NCBI GenBank assembly: GCA_018343915.1
Contig: JABRWF010000001.1
Location: 868,001-932,000 of the forward strand
Direction: 5' to 3'
DNA length: 64,000 nucleotides
Source: Agroathelia rolfsii
Taxonomy: Eukaryota > Basidiomycota > Agaricomycetes > Amylocorticiales > Amylocorticiaceae
In this document: piece after piece, positions 1-11,453 of the stretch
Layout: the number at the start of each line of letters is the position of its first letter
Position numbering within the stretch: the stretch's first letter is position 1
The notes under the pieces: generated by a model
What the model was told of the DNA's origin: nothing
What the model saw: the letters and a program-made list of their open reading frames with translations, nothing else
Databases searched by the model: none
Translations under genes and position numbers: made by a program

Positions 1-886
1 GTATATTACATAAGCATACACTCTGATGACTAAGCAAGTCATGTGACCAGTTGACCACGTGACTGGCCATCATGTGACCACTAGTCATGTGACATATCAT
101 GTAAGCAGAGTCTAGAACATGGGTCTGGATCATGACACTACTTTAAGACTCACTATAATAAATAATGGCGCAATATCACGCTATACTTAGCATTACTATG
201 CACAGACCATGTAATTGCGCACAGACCAGGTAGAATTAGTATATAACCCTGTAGTGCCTCTACCTGAAGACCTCAGATTTGTTCTCTTTGTCTTCAGGTA
301 AGTACAGTAGTGCTTTTGTATTAAGTAGAATGCTAACATAATAAAACCTTTGTCTTCAGAGTCCGTTTCCTCTTTAGGCCTCAGAGCCTGTCTCATCTCC
401 TATTCTCTCTCCTCTACAAATCCTCTCTGCTTCGTGCTAGGAGGTAACCAGTGTGCTCTGTGCTACTGGTTGTTTAGAGGTTGCTTTGTGCCCCTCTATG
501 TTAGAAATGCATAATATAGGTCCAGCCCATTGGGTGACCACTTGCATTTCTGTACACACATTCATAGTGCTTAGTGCACTCAAGCAAACAAAGGCGTTGC
601 CCTATGTTTGTCATGGTTAAGATACATCGCACCCATATCTGCATACGCAAGAGACTTCTTGTCTTGACAATAGACCTTGTGTGAAAGCTTAGTAAGCTTG
701 GAGTAACACCTGGTGATTGAAAAGCTAGAAGTTGAGTGATAGCAAAGACTGGGCAAGGAAGTGTACACCCACGTGTCCTAGGTCTTAGGAGTTGTAAAAC
801 AGCCTTACTGGCTACCCCGCACCTTACAGGGGTTGACGTAGACACTAGTTGAGTTTTGGTGACAAGAGTCAGGTGTGCTCTTGACA
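1..886 (+). repeat. 5' LTR of family-A element 1 (left-truncated)
   Basis: The LTR ends TTGACA at 886. It holds a TATATAA box (240-246), a palindrome TACCTGAAGAC/GTCTTCAGGTA around 261-299, and an intron-like GTAAG...CTAAC...TTCAG segment. All of these recur in the other family-A LTRs. Open frames seen inside it recur in every LTR copy and are not genes. Confidence 0.93.
240..285 (+). promoter_or_regulatory. LTR-A promoter: TATA box and predicted start/self-primer
   Basis: TATATAA at 240-246 is followed 35 nt later by AGATTTGTTCT (275-285). The latter is the exact reverse complement of the 11 nt at 889-899. In Tf1-type elements the first 11 nt of the RNA prime minus-strand synthesis, so 275 is the inferred transcription start. 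The element's own 3' LTR has C at the covarying position. Confidence 0.7.
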
Positions 887-888
887 TT

Positions 889-899
889 AGAACAAATCT
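889..899 (+). other. Self-priming primer-binding site of element 1
   Basis: AGAACAAATCT lies 2 nt after the LTR end. It is perfectly complementary to 275-285 and has no TGG start expected of a tRNA-primed site. The G-to-A change relative to the second family-A element (9757-9767) is matched by a C-to-T change in this element's own LTR. Confidence 0.75.
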
Positions 900-1361
900 C
901 CCCTTCCCTTTCTGCGCTAGTTGCTTTGTGCATCTAGAGGTGGTATAGTGAGCCACATTATTTTGAGCAAAAAACAATTACTGTATAAATTTTGTAAACT
1001 ACGACAGTCAAATACAATACAGAGTATTAGCTTTCCACTTTGCATATCTCTTGTTTTGGGAGTATTCTTGGCCAGCTTGCAAGTGGTATTAGTATCCACG
1101 GTTGCATTGGTTCTTTCAAGCTATTAAAGGGAACATCACCCAAGTAGATAGACAAAAAAGACTCTGGTCGCTACAAGTAGCCCAAAACAAGTAGTATACA
1201 TTTAGTAGAATTAGGCCTAGCTCAAAGGGCAAAAACCTCTTTTATCCCGAAGAAATCACCTTGGGAGTCTCCAGTATTAACTGTTGAGCTTGCCCATCAT
1301 TTCACACCTAAACCCATCATGAGAACCCACCCCTCCTTATCCCAAGTCAGAAGAGGAATCT
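900..1361 (+). other. Family-A leader between PBS and recognisable gag
   Basis: This untranslated leader is conserved with 9768-10154 of the second family-A element. The acidic gag N-terminal frame is open upstream of 1362, but I see no in-frame ATG. The first ATG common to both copies is at the MAQQVDN motif (1489). Confidence 0.6.
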
Positions 1362-2591
1362 TTGGAAGCCGAATCATCGGAAGCAGAATCCTCTGACGAG
1401 GAAAATCCCACATTTTTTCCCCCATTCCCATCGGCTCACGCATCAGCACAAGCCTCAGTCCACGCATCACCTCGCCCTGAATCACCTATGGCACAACAAG
1501 TTGACAATGCTGCACTCATGCAGCAGCTCATCCAGAACCAAACAATAATGATGCAGTGGATGCAGCAACAATCTGAGTCTAGAGGGAAACCAAAAGAAAT
1601 CGGTCATGCCCCCCCTATATTCGACGGCCAATGGATTAACTACCATCCCTTCCTACAAAAATTCCAGGCCTACCTAGAACTAAATCCTAGAGTTTATGTA
1701 ACAGATGAGGAGAAGGTTAAATACCTTCTGGGTTTAATGGTGGAAGGTGCCATGGCTTGGTCCAGCCTGTGGTACACCGAATTAGGACTATAGAACCAGG
1801 TACCTGGACCCGTTACATACCAGGAAGTAATCGATAGTTTCAAGTCCCTTTTTAGGGCCTTCGATGAAAAAGTAGCAGCAAGAGACCAATTGCGTCATCT
1901 ACGGCAAGGAACTACATCCACAAGAAATTTTGGGATGGCATTCATGCTGTTAGGTAAAAGGACAGGGTTGTCAGATGATGACCTAAGAGAAAAGTACCTG
2001 GAGAGGATGAATGTTAAACTACGACGCATCATCACAGGCTGGGACAGAGACACGTCCACCTTAACCAAGTTAATGAATGCAGCACATGATGCAGAAGTTA
2101 ACCTGATGAAGGAGGAAATGTTGTCCAGTAGGAAATACTGGTACAATAACAACCCCCAGTCTGATCTCCAGCAAAATGATCCAGATGCAATGGATATTTC
2201 TGCTACTATATTGGGAAGGACACCCAATACATCAAAAAACCCATTCCTGAGTGCAGGTCCTGCTCAGCAGGCCTCCCCATTGTAAGTGGCTGCAATGCAA
2301 AATAACCCAACCACACAATCCAATAACCCATTCAGGCAGAAAGACCTCATCTGTTACAACTGCCAGAAGAAAGGGCACATAGCGTGGGACTATAGAAGTC
2401 CAAAAGCTGACAAAGGCAGCTCAAATAATCCTTTCCAAAAAGTAGCGGCAGCCTCAGCGCCAACCCCAACACCACCACCACCTATGACCCAAGGACCAAC
2501 CAGCAGCCCAATGACCCAGGACGACATGTTCAACATGATCTAGGAACAGGGTCAAATGATTGCAGCCCTCAAAGACAAGTTGGGTTTTTAA
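1362..2591 (+). pseudogene. Family-A gag, inactivated
   Basis: This is a capsid/nucleocapsid polyprotein of Ty3/Gypsy type. A Glu/Ser-rich acidic N-terminus is followed by MAQQVDNAALMQQLIQNQ, a capsid-like region (retrotransposon gag fold), and a zinc knuckle near 2352-2396. The knuckle reads C-x2-C-x4-H-x4-Y: its last Cys has become Tyr, whereas the homologous copy has Cys. In-frame stops are at 1791-1793, 2283-2285 and 2541-2543, each explained as CAR to TAR. The natural stop TAA (2589-2591) directly follows a GGGTTTT heptamer. The apparent start at 1362 is TTG, so the true start is uncertain. Confidence 0.88.
2582..2588 (+). promoter_or_regulatory. Predicted -1 frameshift heptamer GGGTTTT (element 1)
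   Basis: In the gag frame this reads G GGT TTT followed by TAA, which fits the X XXY YYZ slippery consensus. The -1 frame is open through into the protease domain at 2642. The same arrangement occurs at 11444-11450 and 14810-14816. Confidence 0.6.
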
Positions 2592-5500
2592 ATCGGTCAG
2601 AGTATGCGGCCAATGCTACTGACCAATTTGTACAAAACAAAATGTCTTCAATTTTTACATCTTCCTCCTTTTCTATTTCCGCTTCTTCTATACAGGGTGT
2701 GCATAGACAACACCTGAATATACCTATCATGTTCCATGGACATTTTTCTACCATCTCTTTATCAGCTATGATCGATTCTGGAGCAACCTCTACCTTTATA
2801 AATAAAAAATTCATAGAAAAACACAATATAAAAACATCACAATTACATAAAAAGATTTCTTTGTATAATATAGACAACTCACCAAATGCAATCGGTTTCA
2901 TTTCAGAATACATTACACTTCTAACCCAAATTGGACAAGAAAAGCGACAATTGGTATTTCTAGTAGTAGACATTGGTACCGAGGATGTAATTTTAGGTAT
3001 TGACTAGCTAAGACTAGAAAACCCCGTTATAAATTGGAAAAAGGGAAATGTCACTTTAATGGATGATTTACTAAAAGATAAGGAATACAAAAAAATCAAT
3101 AAAATCATAAAAGATGAGGAATCTCCTCCAAAATTGGCAGCAACATTGGGTTTGCCACCCCAGTACCAACAACACGTCAGGGTATTCTCAGAAGCTGAGT
3201 CTCAGCGATTTCCTACTAGTAAACTATATGACCACAAAATCGAATTGGTAGAAGGAGTAGAGATGAAACGAGCCAAGGTATACCCCCTGTCAATCCCGGA
3301 GTTAAAAGAGCTAGATGTGTACTTGGAGGAAAATCTAGCAAAGGGTTACATAAGAAAATCCCAAAGCCCTTATGCCTCACCCTTCTTTTTCATACCTAAG
3401 AAAAATGGAAAATTAAGGCCTATAGTGGATTATCGTCGACTAAATAATATCACTATAAAAAACTCCTATCCATTACCACTTATCTCCTCCATTATTGACG
3501 GACTCTCAAGAGCAAAAGTATTCACCAAATTGGACCTACAATGGGGATACAACAATGTACTAATCAAAGAAGGGCACTAAGAGTGGGCAGCATTCATAAC
3601 CCCTCGAGGACTCTTTGAACCCCTAGTAATGACCTTTGGTTTATGCAATGCTCCAGCCACATTCCAGGCCATGATGGACAAAATATTTACAGACCTAATT
3701 GCACAAGGGTTAGTGTACGTATATATAGACGATATCATTATTGCCACGACCAACCTAGAAGAACACTGACAATTGGTACATGAGGTTTTACAAAGGTTAG
3801 CAACCAATGACCTATTTGCAAACCTAGAAAAGTGTCTATTCAAAGTACCAGAGGTGGAATTCCTAGGCGTAATAATTAGCTACAACCACGTACAGATGAC
3901 CAATGAAAAAGTGCAAGCAATTTTAGACTGGCCTGTCCCTAAGACAGTTAAAGATGTGCAAAAATTCAGAGGTCTAGCTAATTACTACCAAAGATTTATC
4001 AAAGGGTTCAGCAATATTACCAAACCCCTTGATAAGTTAACGGGCAAAGGTGCTTGGAAATGGGAGAAAGAGGAACAAGAATCATTTGATAATCTCAAAA
4101 AGGCTTTCACTACAGCCCTAGTGTTAGCAATATACAACTATTAGAGAGAAAGTTGAATTGAGACTGATGCCTCAGGTTATGCAACTGGTGGAGTTTTCTC
4201 CCAGTTACAGGATGATGGTGAATGGCACCCCATTGCTTTCCACTCCAAATCCATGGATGATGCTCAACGAAATTATGACATCTGGGATAAGGAAATGCTA
4301 GCAATTATCAGAGCATTGGAGGAATGGCGCCATTATATTATTGGATTGCCAAAACCAGTAGAAATTTGGTCTGACCATAAAAATTTGGAATATTGGGCAA
4401 CAAGTCAACATTTAAGCCATTGACAAGCACGTTGGTATAGGATCCTACAAGAATATAATTTCACATTATGTTACAAAAAAGGATCAACCAATGGATGAGC
4501 AGATGCCCTATCCCGATGACCAGATTTCTATACGGAAGATTCTCAAGACAATCTTAACGTCACTATACTACAACCCTCCCATTTTAAAATTATGGCTTTC
4601 AAGAGAGGACACGTTTTGGTTGAAGGAGAAAAAGAGATCTTGGCAGAAATTAGACAGAAGAGCACCGAGTTGCTGGAATCCCTCTATCAGATTGTCAAGA
4701 TAGGTCCATGATGAATTGCCTTAGGATTACAAGATTGGAAAACAGAAGACGGACTAGTGCTATACAAAGAAAAAGTATTTGTGCCCCCTAACAAAAATTT
4801 GAAAGAAAAAATTTTGGCCAAATACCATGACTCAGCACTAGCAGGACATCTGGGACGTACAAAAACGCTAGAGCTCATAAGTAGGAATTACTATTGGATC
4901 AATATGACAAAAGAAATAAACCAATATGTAGATTCCTGCCTACTGTGTCAAGCAAATAAACCAAGCAGGCAAGTGTTACCAGGATTACTTCACCCTCTCC
5001 TCGTACCAGGCAAACCATGGGAACATGTAACCTCAGATTTGATCGTTAAACTACCCAAATCACATGGGTTTGACTCAATTCTAGTGGTAGTAGATAGGCT
5101 AACAAAACTGGCACATTTCATACCAACCAATGAAAACATCTCTGCCAAAGACGTAGCCAAACTATATGTCAAAAATGTGTTCAAACTTCATGGTACACTA
5201 TCAACATGGACCTCAGATCGTGGCCTGCAATTTGCAAGTCAGGTGATGAAAGATATACATGCTAGCCTACACATCAAGACTGCCTTATCCATAGCATATC
5301 ACCCACAAAGTGATGGACAAACCGAGCATATAAATCAGGAGGTAGAACAGTACCTCAGGATTTTCTGCAATTACCGACAAATAAATTGGGTGGACTGGCT
5401 ACCATATGCGGAATTCATGCATAACAATAGAAGGAACGAAAGCACACGCACAAGTGCTTTTGAACTAACCTATGGTTACATTCCAAACTGGGAAGCCAAG

Positions 5501-6145
5501 GATATCCAAGATCCAACTCTAGGAGCCTTCAATTAGATAGAGAACGCCAAAGAAGCACGAAAGGAAGCCCAGGCAGCTTTAGGAATGGCAAGGGAACAAA
5601 TGGAACAGTCATACAATAAAGGAAAAAAGATGTTCCCCGACATTGAGGAAGGACAGGAAGTTTGGCTCAATACACAAAACCTAAAACTTGATAGACCATC
5701 CAAAAAACTAAGTCAAAAATGGATTGGACCCTATAAAGTACAAAAGAAGCTGAATGACCTGAACTATCAATTGGATCTTCCAAATAACCTCAAGATCCAC
5801 AATGTCTTCTATGTTCATTTACTAAAGCCCCACCACACTTCAGATCGTCACCAGAAACTACTACTCCCCATGAAAGTAGAAGGAGAAGAAGAGTACAAAA
5901 TGGAGGAGGTACTCAACTCAAGACTACGGCATGGAAAACTAGAATTCTTAGTCACTTGGAAAGGATATCCAGGAGAACAAACCTGGGTTAGAGAATCCGA
6001 TATGCATGCAGATGACGCTATCAAAGATTTCTACAAAACAAATCCAAGTGCACCGAGAAAGATCAGTGCAACAACCTTTGGACTTCTACCCTTCCAAAAC
6101 TGGGACAACTTGACAGAATGGCAACCTGAGATGGATTGCCCCTAA
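2592..6145 (+). pseudogene. Family-A pol (PR-RT-RH-INT-chromodomain), inactivated
   Basis: All domains lie in a single frame (-1 relative to gag). They are aspartic protease (AMIDSGATSTF near 2765), reverse transcriptase with catalytic YIDDIII near 3721, RNase H, integrase with an H-H-C-C zinc domain (~4830-4960) and the D,D,E core (SDRG..., HPQSDGQTE near 5300), and a C-terminal chromodomain (LEFLVTWKGYPGEQTW ~5938). Eleven premature stops were found: 3005, 3578, 3767, 4142, 4154, 4421, 4496, 4517, 4709, 4712 and 5534. Each corresponds to CGA, CGG, CAR or TGG in the less decayed copy at 11454-23916. The natural stop TAA is at 6143-6145, followed by a GGAGGGGG polypurine tract. Confidence 0.92.
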
Positions 6146-6156
6146 GGAGGGGGTAA

Positions 6157-7139
6157 TGTTATGAGTCACTCGTTGTATTATAATTTTATTTCGAATTTTT
6201 CACTATTTTTCTGAATTTTTCCTGATTTTTCTCTATTTTCTGATGTATATATTGTATATTACGTAAGCATACACTCTGATGACTAAGCAAGTCATGTGAC
6301 CAGTCGACCACATGACTGGCCATTATGTGACCACTAGTCATGTGACATATCATGTAAGCAGAGTCTAGAACATGGGTCTGGATCATGACACTACTTTAAG
6401 ACTCACTATAATAAATAATGGCGCAATATCACGCTATACTTAGCATTACTGCGCACAGACTATGTAATTGCACACAGACCAGGTAGAATTAGTATATAAC
6501 CCTGTAGTGCCTCTACCTGAAGACCTCAGATTCGTTCTCTTTATCTTCAGGTAAGCACAGTAGTGCTTTTGTATTAAGTAGAATGCTGACATAATAAAAC
6601 CTTTGTCTTCAGAGTCCGTTTCCTCTTTAGGCCTCAGAGCCTGTCTCATCTCCCATTCTCTCTCCCCTACAAATCCTCTCTGCTTCGTGCTAGGAGGTAA
6701 CTAGTGTGCTCTGTGCTACTGGTTGTTTAGAGGTTGCTTTGTGCCCCTCTACATTAGAAACGCATAATATAGGTCCAGCCCATTGGGTAACCACTTGCGT
6801 TTCTGTACACACATTCATAGTGCTTAGTGCACTCAAGCAAACAAAGGTGTTGCCCTATGTTTGTCATGGTTAAGATACATCGCACCCATATCTGCATACG
6901 CAAGAGACTTCTTGTCTTGACAATAGACCTTGTGTGAAAGCTTAGTAAGCTTGGAGTAACACCTGGTGATTGAAAAGCTAGAAGTTGAGTGATAGCGGAG
7001 ACCGGGCAAGGAAGTGTACACCCGTGTGTCCTAGGTCTTAGGAGTTGTAAAACAGCCTTACTGGCTACCCCGCACCTTACAGGGGTTGACGTAGACACTA
7101 GTTGAGTTTTGGTGACAAGAGTCAGGTGTGCTCTTGACA
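6157..7139 (+). repeat. 3' LTR of family-A element 1
   Basis: This is a 983-bp LTR running from TGTTATGAG to TTGACA, preceded by the polypurine tract AAGGAGGGGG (6144-6153). It differs from the 5' copy by a few percent, mostly transitions, so the insertion is the oldest of the paired-LTR elements here. Confidence 0.93.
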
Positions 7140-8258
7140 ACGTTCATCCTCTCTAGGTACTTTTCTCAAAGGTCATCATCAGATAACCCTATCCTTTTAC
7201 CCAGCAACATAAAGGCCATCCCAAAATTCCTTGTGGATGTAGTGCCTTGTCTCAGATGACGCAGCTGATCTCTTACCACTACTTTTTCATCAAAAGCTCC
7301 AAATAAGGATTTGAAACTTTCAATTACTTCCTGGTATGTTACAGGCTAAGGTACCCGGTTTTGTAGTCCTAGTTCAGTATACCACAGGCTGGACCAAGCC
7401 ATGGCACCTTCCACCATTAATCCCAAAAGGTACTTGACCTTTTCCTCATCCATAACATATACCCTTGGATTTAGCTCTAGGTAAGCTTGGAATTTTTGGA
7501 GAAATGGATGGTAATTAATTCATTATCCATCAAAGGTTGGTGGTGCATGCCCTATTTCTTTTGGCTTGCCTCATGACTTGTTCTGTTGCTGCATCCATTG
7601 CATCATCATGGTTTGGTTCTGGATGAGCTGCTGCATCAGGGCAGCATTGTTGACTTGTTGAGCCATTGGGGATTGAGGTCAAGGGGAGTTGTGTGTAGAG
7701 GCGTGCACAGATGGAAAGGGAGGAAAGAATGTAGGATTTTCTTCATCAGAGGATTCTTCTGATGATTCTTCTTCTTCTGAAACTTCCTCTTCTAGATAAG
7801 GAGGGGTGGGTTCTCGTGGTGGGTTTAGGTGTGAAATAGTGGGCAAGCTCAACAGTAAAGACTGGAGACTCCCAAAGTGATTTTTACAAGAATTTTAAAA
7901 GATTTTGTTTTCACCCTTTGAGCTAGGCCTAATTCTACCAATGTATACTACTTGTTTTGGGCTACTTGTAGCGACCGGAGTCTTTTTTGTCTATCTACTC
8001 GGGTGGTGTTCCCTTTAATAGCTCGAAAAAACCAATGCAACCGTGGATACCACTTGCAAGCTGGCCAAGAATACTCCCAAAAACAAGAGATGTGCAAAGT
8101 TGAAAGGCTACTACTTTTGTATATATATTGACCATGGTAGTCTATGAAATTTTGTATAGTAGTTAGTTCTTTTGCTCAAAATAATGTGGCTTACTACACC
8201 ACCTCTAGTGCACAGAGCAACTAGCACAGAAAGGGATAAAAGGGGAGATTTATTCTAA
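7140..8258 (-). pseudogene. Minus-strand family-A relic: gag remnant and leader
   Basis: The reverse complement matches family-A gag (capsid region, the glutamine-rich MAQQ segment, the acidic N-terminus) and then the leader up to the PBS at 8249-8258. No long frame remains. Everything downstream of mid-gag was displaced by insertion of element 1 at 7139/7140. The leader joins the 5' LTR that begins at 8259. Confidence 0.85.
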
Positions 8259-8720
8259 TGTCAAGAGTACACCTGACTCTTGTCACCAAAACTCAACCTA
8301 AATCTACGTTAACCCCTCAAAGGTACGGGGTGTTCATAAAAGTGAGCCTGCCAGCATGGTGTAAAGCTAGATAGTATTCCGCTTGTCGTTGTACATGGAC
8401 GCGGTATGCGGACAAATGGATGAGTAGTACAAAAGCGACGCATGGCTACCTAATGTCTATGGTCATGCTCTGCGTGACTGTGACTACGTCACTCCCTTCG
8501 AGACAATGGATTGCCTATACTAACACGGGGTAGCCAAGTATTGGCTTTTTTACAACTCCTAAGACTAGGGATACATAGGTATACACTTCCTTACACTGTT
8601 GTAGCTATCACGCAAACTCGAGTCTTTGTATCACTGGGCTTTACTCCAAGTCTGCAAGACTTTCAAGCGGGGTCTATACTCAGAACACAAGTTGTCTTGT
8701 GTATGCCACTAGATATGCGA
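8259..8720 (-). repeat. Minus-strand LTR-A relic, first part
   Basis: TGTCAAGAG at 8259 is the reversed 3' end of LTR-A. The relic is interrupted by a 195-bp solo LTR (8331-8525) and ends at TGCGA (8716-8720). The LTR resumes at 26705 with the same TGCGA, 18 kb away, after the nested insertions. About half of the 983-bp LTR can be accounted for. The rest is missing beyond 26898. Confidence 0.85.
8331..8525 (-). mobile_element. Solo LTR of a Copia-like family, 195 bp
   Basis: On the minus strand it starts TGTTAGTATAGG and ends TGAACA. It is bounded by a perfect 5-bp duplication CGGGG (8326-8330 and 8526-8530) that restores the LTR-A sequence when removed. It resembles the minus-strand LTR at 38050-38269, sharing TATTCCGCTTGTC and the neighbouring bases. 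No internal sequence is present. Confidence 0.8.
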
Positions 8721-9111
8721 TGTCAAGGCTTGCGCTCTTGACTTATCCAACAAACACAACCCTCTGTAAGGTACGAGTGTTACGAGTCGCTCGATGTATT
8801 ATAATTTTCTTTTGAATTTTTCATTATTTTTCCGAATTTTTCCTGATTTTTCCCTATTTTTTGGTATATATATTGTATATTACGTAAGCATATACTCTGA
8901 TGACTAAGCAAGTCATGTGACCAGTTGACCATGTGACTGGCCATCATGTGACCACTAGTCATGTGACATATTATGTAAACAGAGTCTAGAGCATGGGTCC
9001 GGATTATGACACCACTTGGACTCACCATAACTAATAATGGTGCGATATCACGCCATACTTAGCATTACTGTGCACAGACCATATAGCTGCGCACAGACCA
9101 GGTAGAATTAG

Positions 9112-9172
9112 TATATAACCCTGTAGTGCCTCTACCTGAAGACCTCAGATTCGTTCTCTTCGTCTTCAGGTA
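9112..9172 (+). promoter_or_regulatory. LTR-A core promoter, self-primer and palindrome
   Basis: TATATAA (9112-9118) lies 35 nt before AGATTCGTTCT (9147-9157), the reverse complement of the PBS. The primer sits in the 18-nt loop between TACCTGAAGAC (9133-9143) and GTCTTCAGGTA (9162-9172). If transcription starts at 9147, the left arm of the palindrome is only in promoter DNA and in the 3' end of the RNA. Confidence 0.7.
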
Positions 9173-9229
9173 AGCACAGTAGTGCTTTGTATTAAATAAA
9201 TGCTAACATAATAAAAACTTCGTCTTCAG
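9170..9229 (+). other. Predicted intron inside the LTR leader
   Basis: CAG|GTAAGC begins at 9170, TGCTAACA (branch-like) lies at 9201-9208, and CTTCAG ends at 9229. The length (60 nt) and signals match fungal introns. CTTCGTCTTCAG occurs at both splice junctions, so splicing preserves the 3' arm of the palindrome. Equivalent segments occur in LTR families B and E. Confidence 0.5.
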
Positions 9230-9756
9230 AGCCCTTCACCTCTCAAGGCGTGACTGCCTGTCTCCCCCCCTCTCACTATCATCCTCCAAATCCCTTAGGC
9301 TCTGTGCCAGAGGGTTGCTGCGTGCTCTATGCTGCAGTAGTTAAAGAGGTCACTTAGTGCCCCTCTTCCATTAGCATGCATAAGACAGGTCCAGGCCTTT
9401 GGCTGACCATTTGCGTAGCTGTATACACTACATAGTGCTTAGTGCACTCAAGCAAACAAAGGCACTGCCCTGCATTTGTCGCGGTTAAGATACATCGCAC
9501 CCATATTCACATACACAAGATATTTCTTGTCTTGACAGTAGACCTCGTGTGAAAGCTTTGTAAGCTTGGAGTAACACCTGGTGACTGAAAAGCTAGAGGT
9601 TGCGTGACAGTGGAGACCGGGCAAGGAAGTGTACACCCGCGCGTCCTAAGTCTTAGGAGTTGTAAAACAGCCTTACTAGCTACCCCGTACCTTTGAGGGG
9701 TTGACGTAGACTTTAGTTGAGTTTTAGTGACAAGAGACAGGTGTGCTCTTGACATT

Positions 9757-9767
9757 AGAACGAATCT
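9757..9767 (+). other. Self-priming primer-binding site of element 2
   Basis: AGAACGAATCT lies 2 nt after the LTR end and is the exact reverse complement of 9147-9157. Confidence 0.78.
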
Positions 9768-10154
9768 CCCCCACCATTTTTCTGCGCTAGTTGCTTTGTG
9801 CACTAGAGGAGGTGTAATGAGCCTCGTTATTTGAAGCAAAAGACACATTACATACGCAAATTTAGTAGACTACCACGGACTCTTTACCTACAAAAAGTAG
9901 TAGTTTTCAATTTTGCACGTTTCTTTATTTTTGGGAAATTCTTGGCTGGCTTGCGCTTGGTGTTAGAAAACCAAGGGTGCATCAGTTTTCACGAGCTATT
10001 AAAGGGAACGCAACCCAAGTGGATAGACGTGAAAGGCTCCGGCCGACACAAGTAGCCCATATAAAGCAAACCGTTTAAGTAGAATAGGCCTAGCTTCAAG
10101 GGCAAAAACAAATTTTTATATACAAATCCGTTTTGGGAGTCTCCAGTCTTACTG

Positions 10155-11453
10155 TTGAGCTTGCCCACCATTTCACACCCAAACCCACCACAAGAACCCA
10201 CTCCTCCTCAACCTGAGTCAGAAGAAGAATCCTCTGAAGCAGAATCATCTGAAGAGGAATCTTCTGACGAAGAAAACCCTACCTTTTTCCCTCTGTTTCC
10301 ATCCGCACACGCATCCGTACACAACTCCCCTTGCCCCCAATCACCAATGGCACAACAAGTCGACAATGCTGCCTTAATGCAGCAGCTCATCCAAAACCAA
10401 ATGATGATGATGCAATGGATGCAGCAATAGGGTGAAGCACGAGGCAAGCCTAAGGAAATAGGGCATGCACCACCAACTTTTGATGGATAATGGGTCAATT
10501 ACCACCCTTTCCTTCAGAAGTTTCAAGCTTATCTGGAGCTAAATCCCAGAGTGTACGTTACGGACGAGGAAAAGGTGAAATACCTTTTGGGTTTAATGGT
10601 GGAAGGTGCCACGGCTTGGTCCAGCTTGTGGTACACCGAATTAGGACTACAAAACCGGGTACCTGGGCCCGTAATATACCAGGAAGTAATCGAAAGCTTC
10701 AAATCTTTATTTGGGGCCTTTGACGAAAAAGTAGCAGCAAGAGACCAGCTGCGTCACCTGCGACAAGGCACCACATCCACAAGAAATTTTGGGATGGCCT
10801 TTATATTGTTAGGCAAAAGGACAGGGTTATCCGATGATGACCTTAGAGAGAAGTACCTAGAGAGGATGAACGTCAAGCTACGATGTATCATTACAGGCTG
10901 GGATAGGGATACCTCAACCCTAACCAAGTTGATGAATGCGGCACATGACGCAGAAGTCAACCTAATGAAGGAGGAGATGTTATCCAGCAAAAGATACTGG
11001 TATAACAACAATCCCCAGTCTAACCTCCAGCGGAACGATCCTGACGCGATGAATATCTCGGCTACTATATTGGGAAGGACACCCAATATATCAAAAAACC
11101 CATTCCTGAGTGCAGGTCCTGCCCAGCAGACCTCCCCGTTGCAAGTGGCTGCAACGCAAAATAATCCAACCACACAATCCAACAATCCGTTTAGGCGGAA
11201 AGACATCATCTGTTATAATTGCCAAAAGAAAGGGCATATAGCATGGGACTGTAGAAGTCCAAAAGCTGACAAAGGCAGCTTGAACAATCCTTTCCAGAAG
11301 GTGGCAGCGGCATCAACGCCAACACCAACATCACCACCACCACCAGCAAACCAGGGGCAGACAAGTAGCCCAATGATACAGGATGACATGTTTAACATGA
11401 TCCAAGAACAAGGCCAAATGATCGCGGCCTTAAAAGACAAGCTGGGTTTTTAA
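10155..11453 (+). pseudogene. Family-A gag of element 2 (two stops)
   Basis: The acidic Ser/Glu N-terminus and glutamine-rich segment are followed by the capsid-like domain and one intact CCHC knuckle (CYNCQKKGHIAWDC, ~11215-11256). Stops TAG at 10428-10430 and TAA at 10486-10488 replace CAG and CAA. After them the frame is open from 10551 to the natural TAA at 11451-11453. The codon at 10155 is TTG, and the first ATG is at the MAQQ motif (~10349). Gag packages the element RNA and forms the intracellular particle. Confidence 0.88.
11444..11450 (+). promoter_or_regulatory. Predicted -1 frameshift heptamer GGGTTTT (element 2)
   Basis: G GGT TTT is followed immediately by TAA in the gag frame. 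The -1 frame is open from here into the protease ORF at 11504, so a Gag-Pol fusion is possible. Confidence 0.62.

Larger units (their letters stand above)
1..7139 (+). mobile_element. Family-A Ty3/Gypsy chromovirus element 1, decayed
   Basis: This is an LTR retrotransposon with gag, protease, reverse transcriptase, RNase H, integrase and chromodomain in Ty3/Gypsy order. Window base 1 aligns to base 6254 of its 3' LTR, so the first 97 bp lie outside the window. The remaining 886 bp of 5' LTR matches the 3' LTR with no net length change. Gag and pol carry 14 premature stops and no frameshift. The base after the 3' LTR (7140) belongs to an older minus-strand family-A gag, so element 1 inserted into it. 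The expected target duplication is ACGTT (7140-7144), but its partner is off-window. Loss of this many codons makes it non-autonomous. Confidence 0.93.
8778..9754 (+). repeat. 5' LTR of family-A element 2
   Basis: This 977-bp LTR runs TG...CA. It carries the TATA box at 9112-9118, the 11-bp palindrome arms 9133-9143 and 9162-9172 enclosing the self-primer, and a 60-nt intron-like segment at 9170-9229. Confidence 0.94.

Noticed and set aside
501..977. 158-codon minus-strand frame, with relatives in other LTR-A copies (6754-7140, 9507-9848)
   Set aside because: It lies in the LTR and extends across the LTR/PBS junction. It has no domain and varies in length between copies, so it is a by-product of the repeat.
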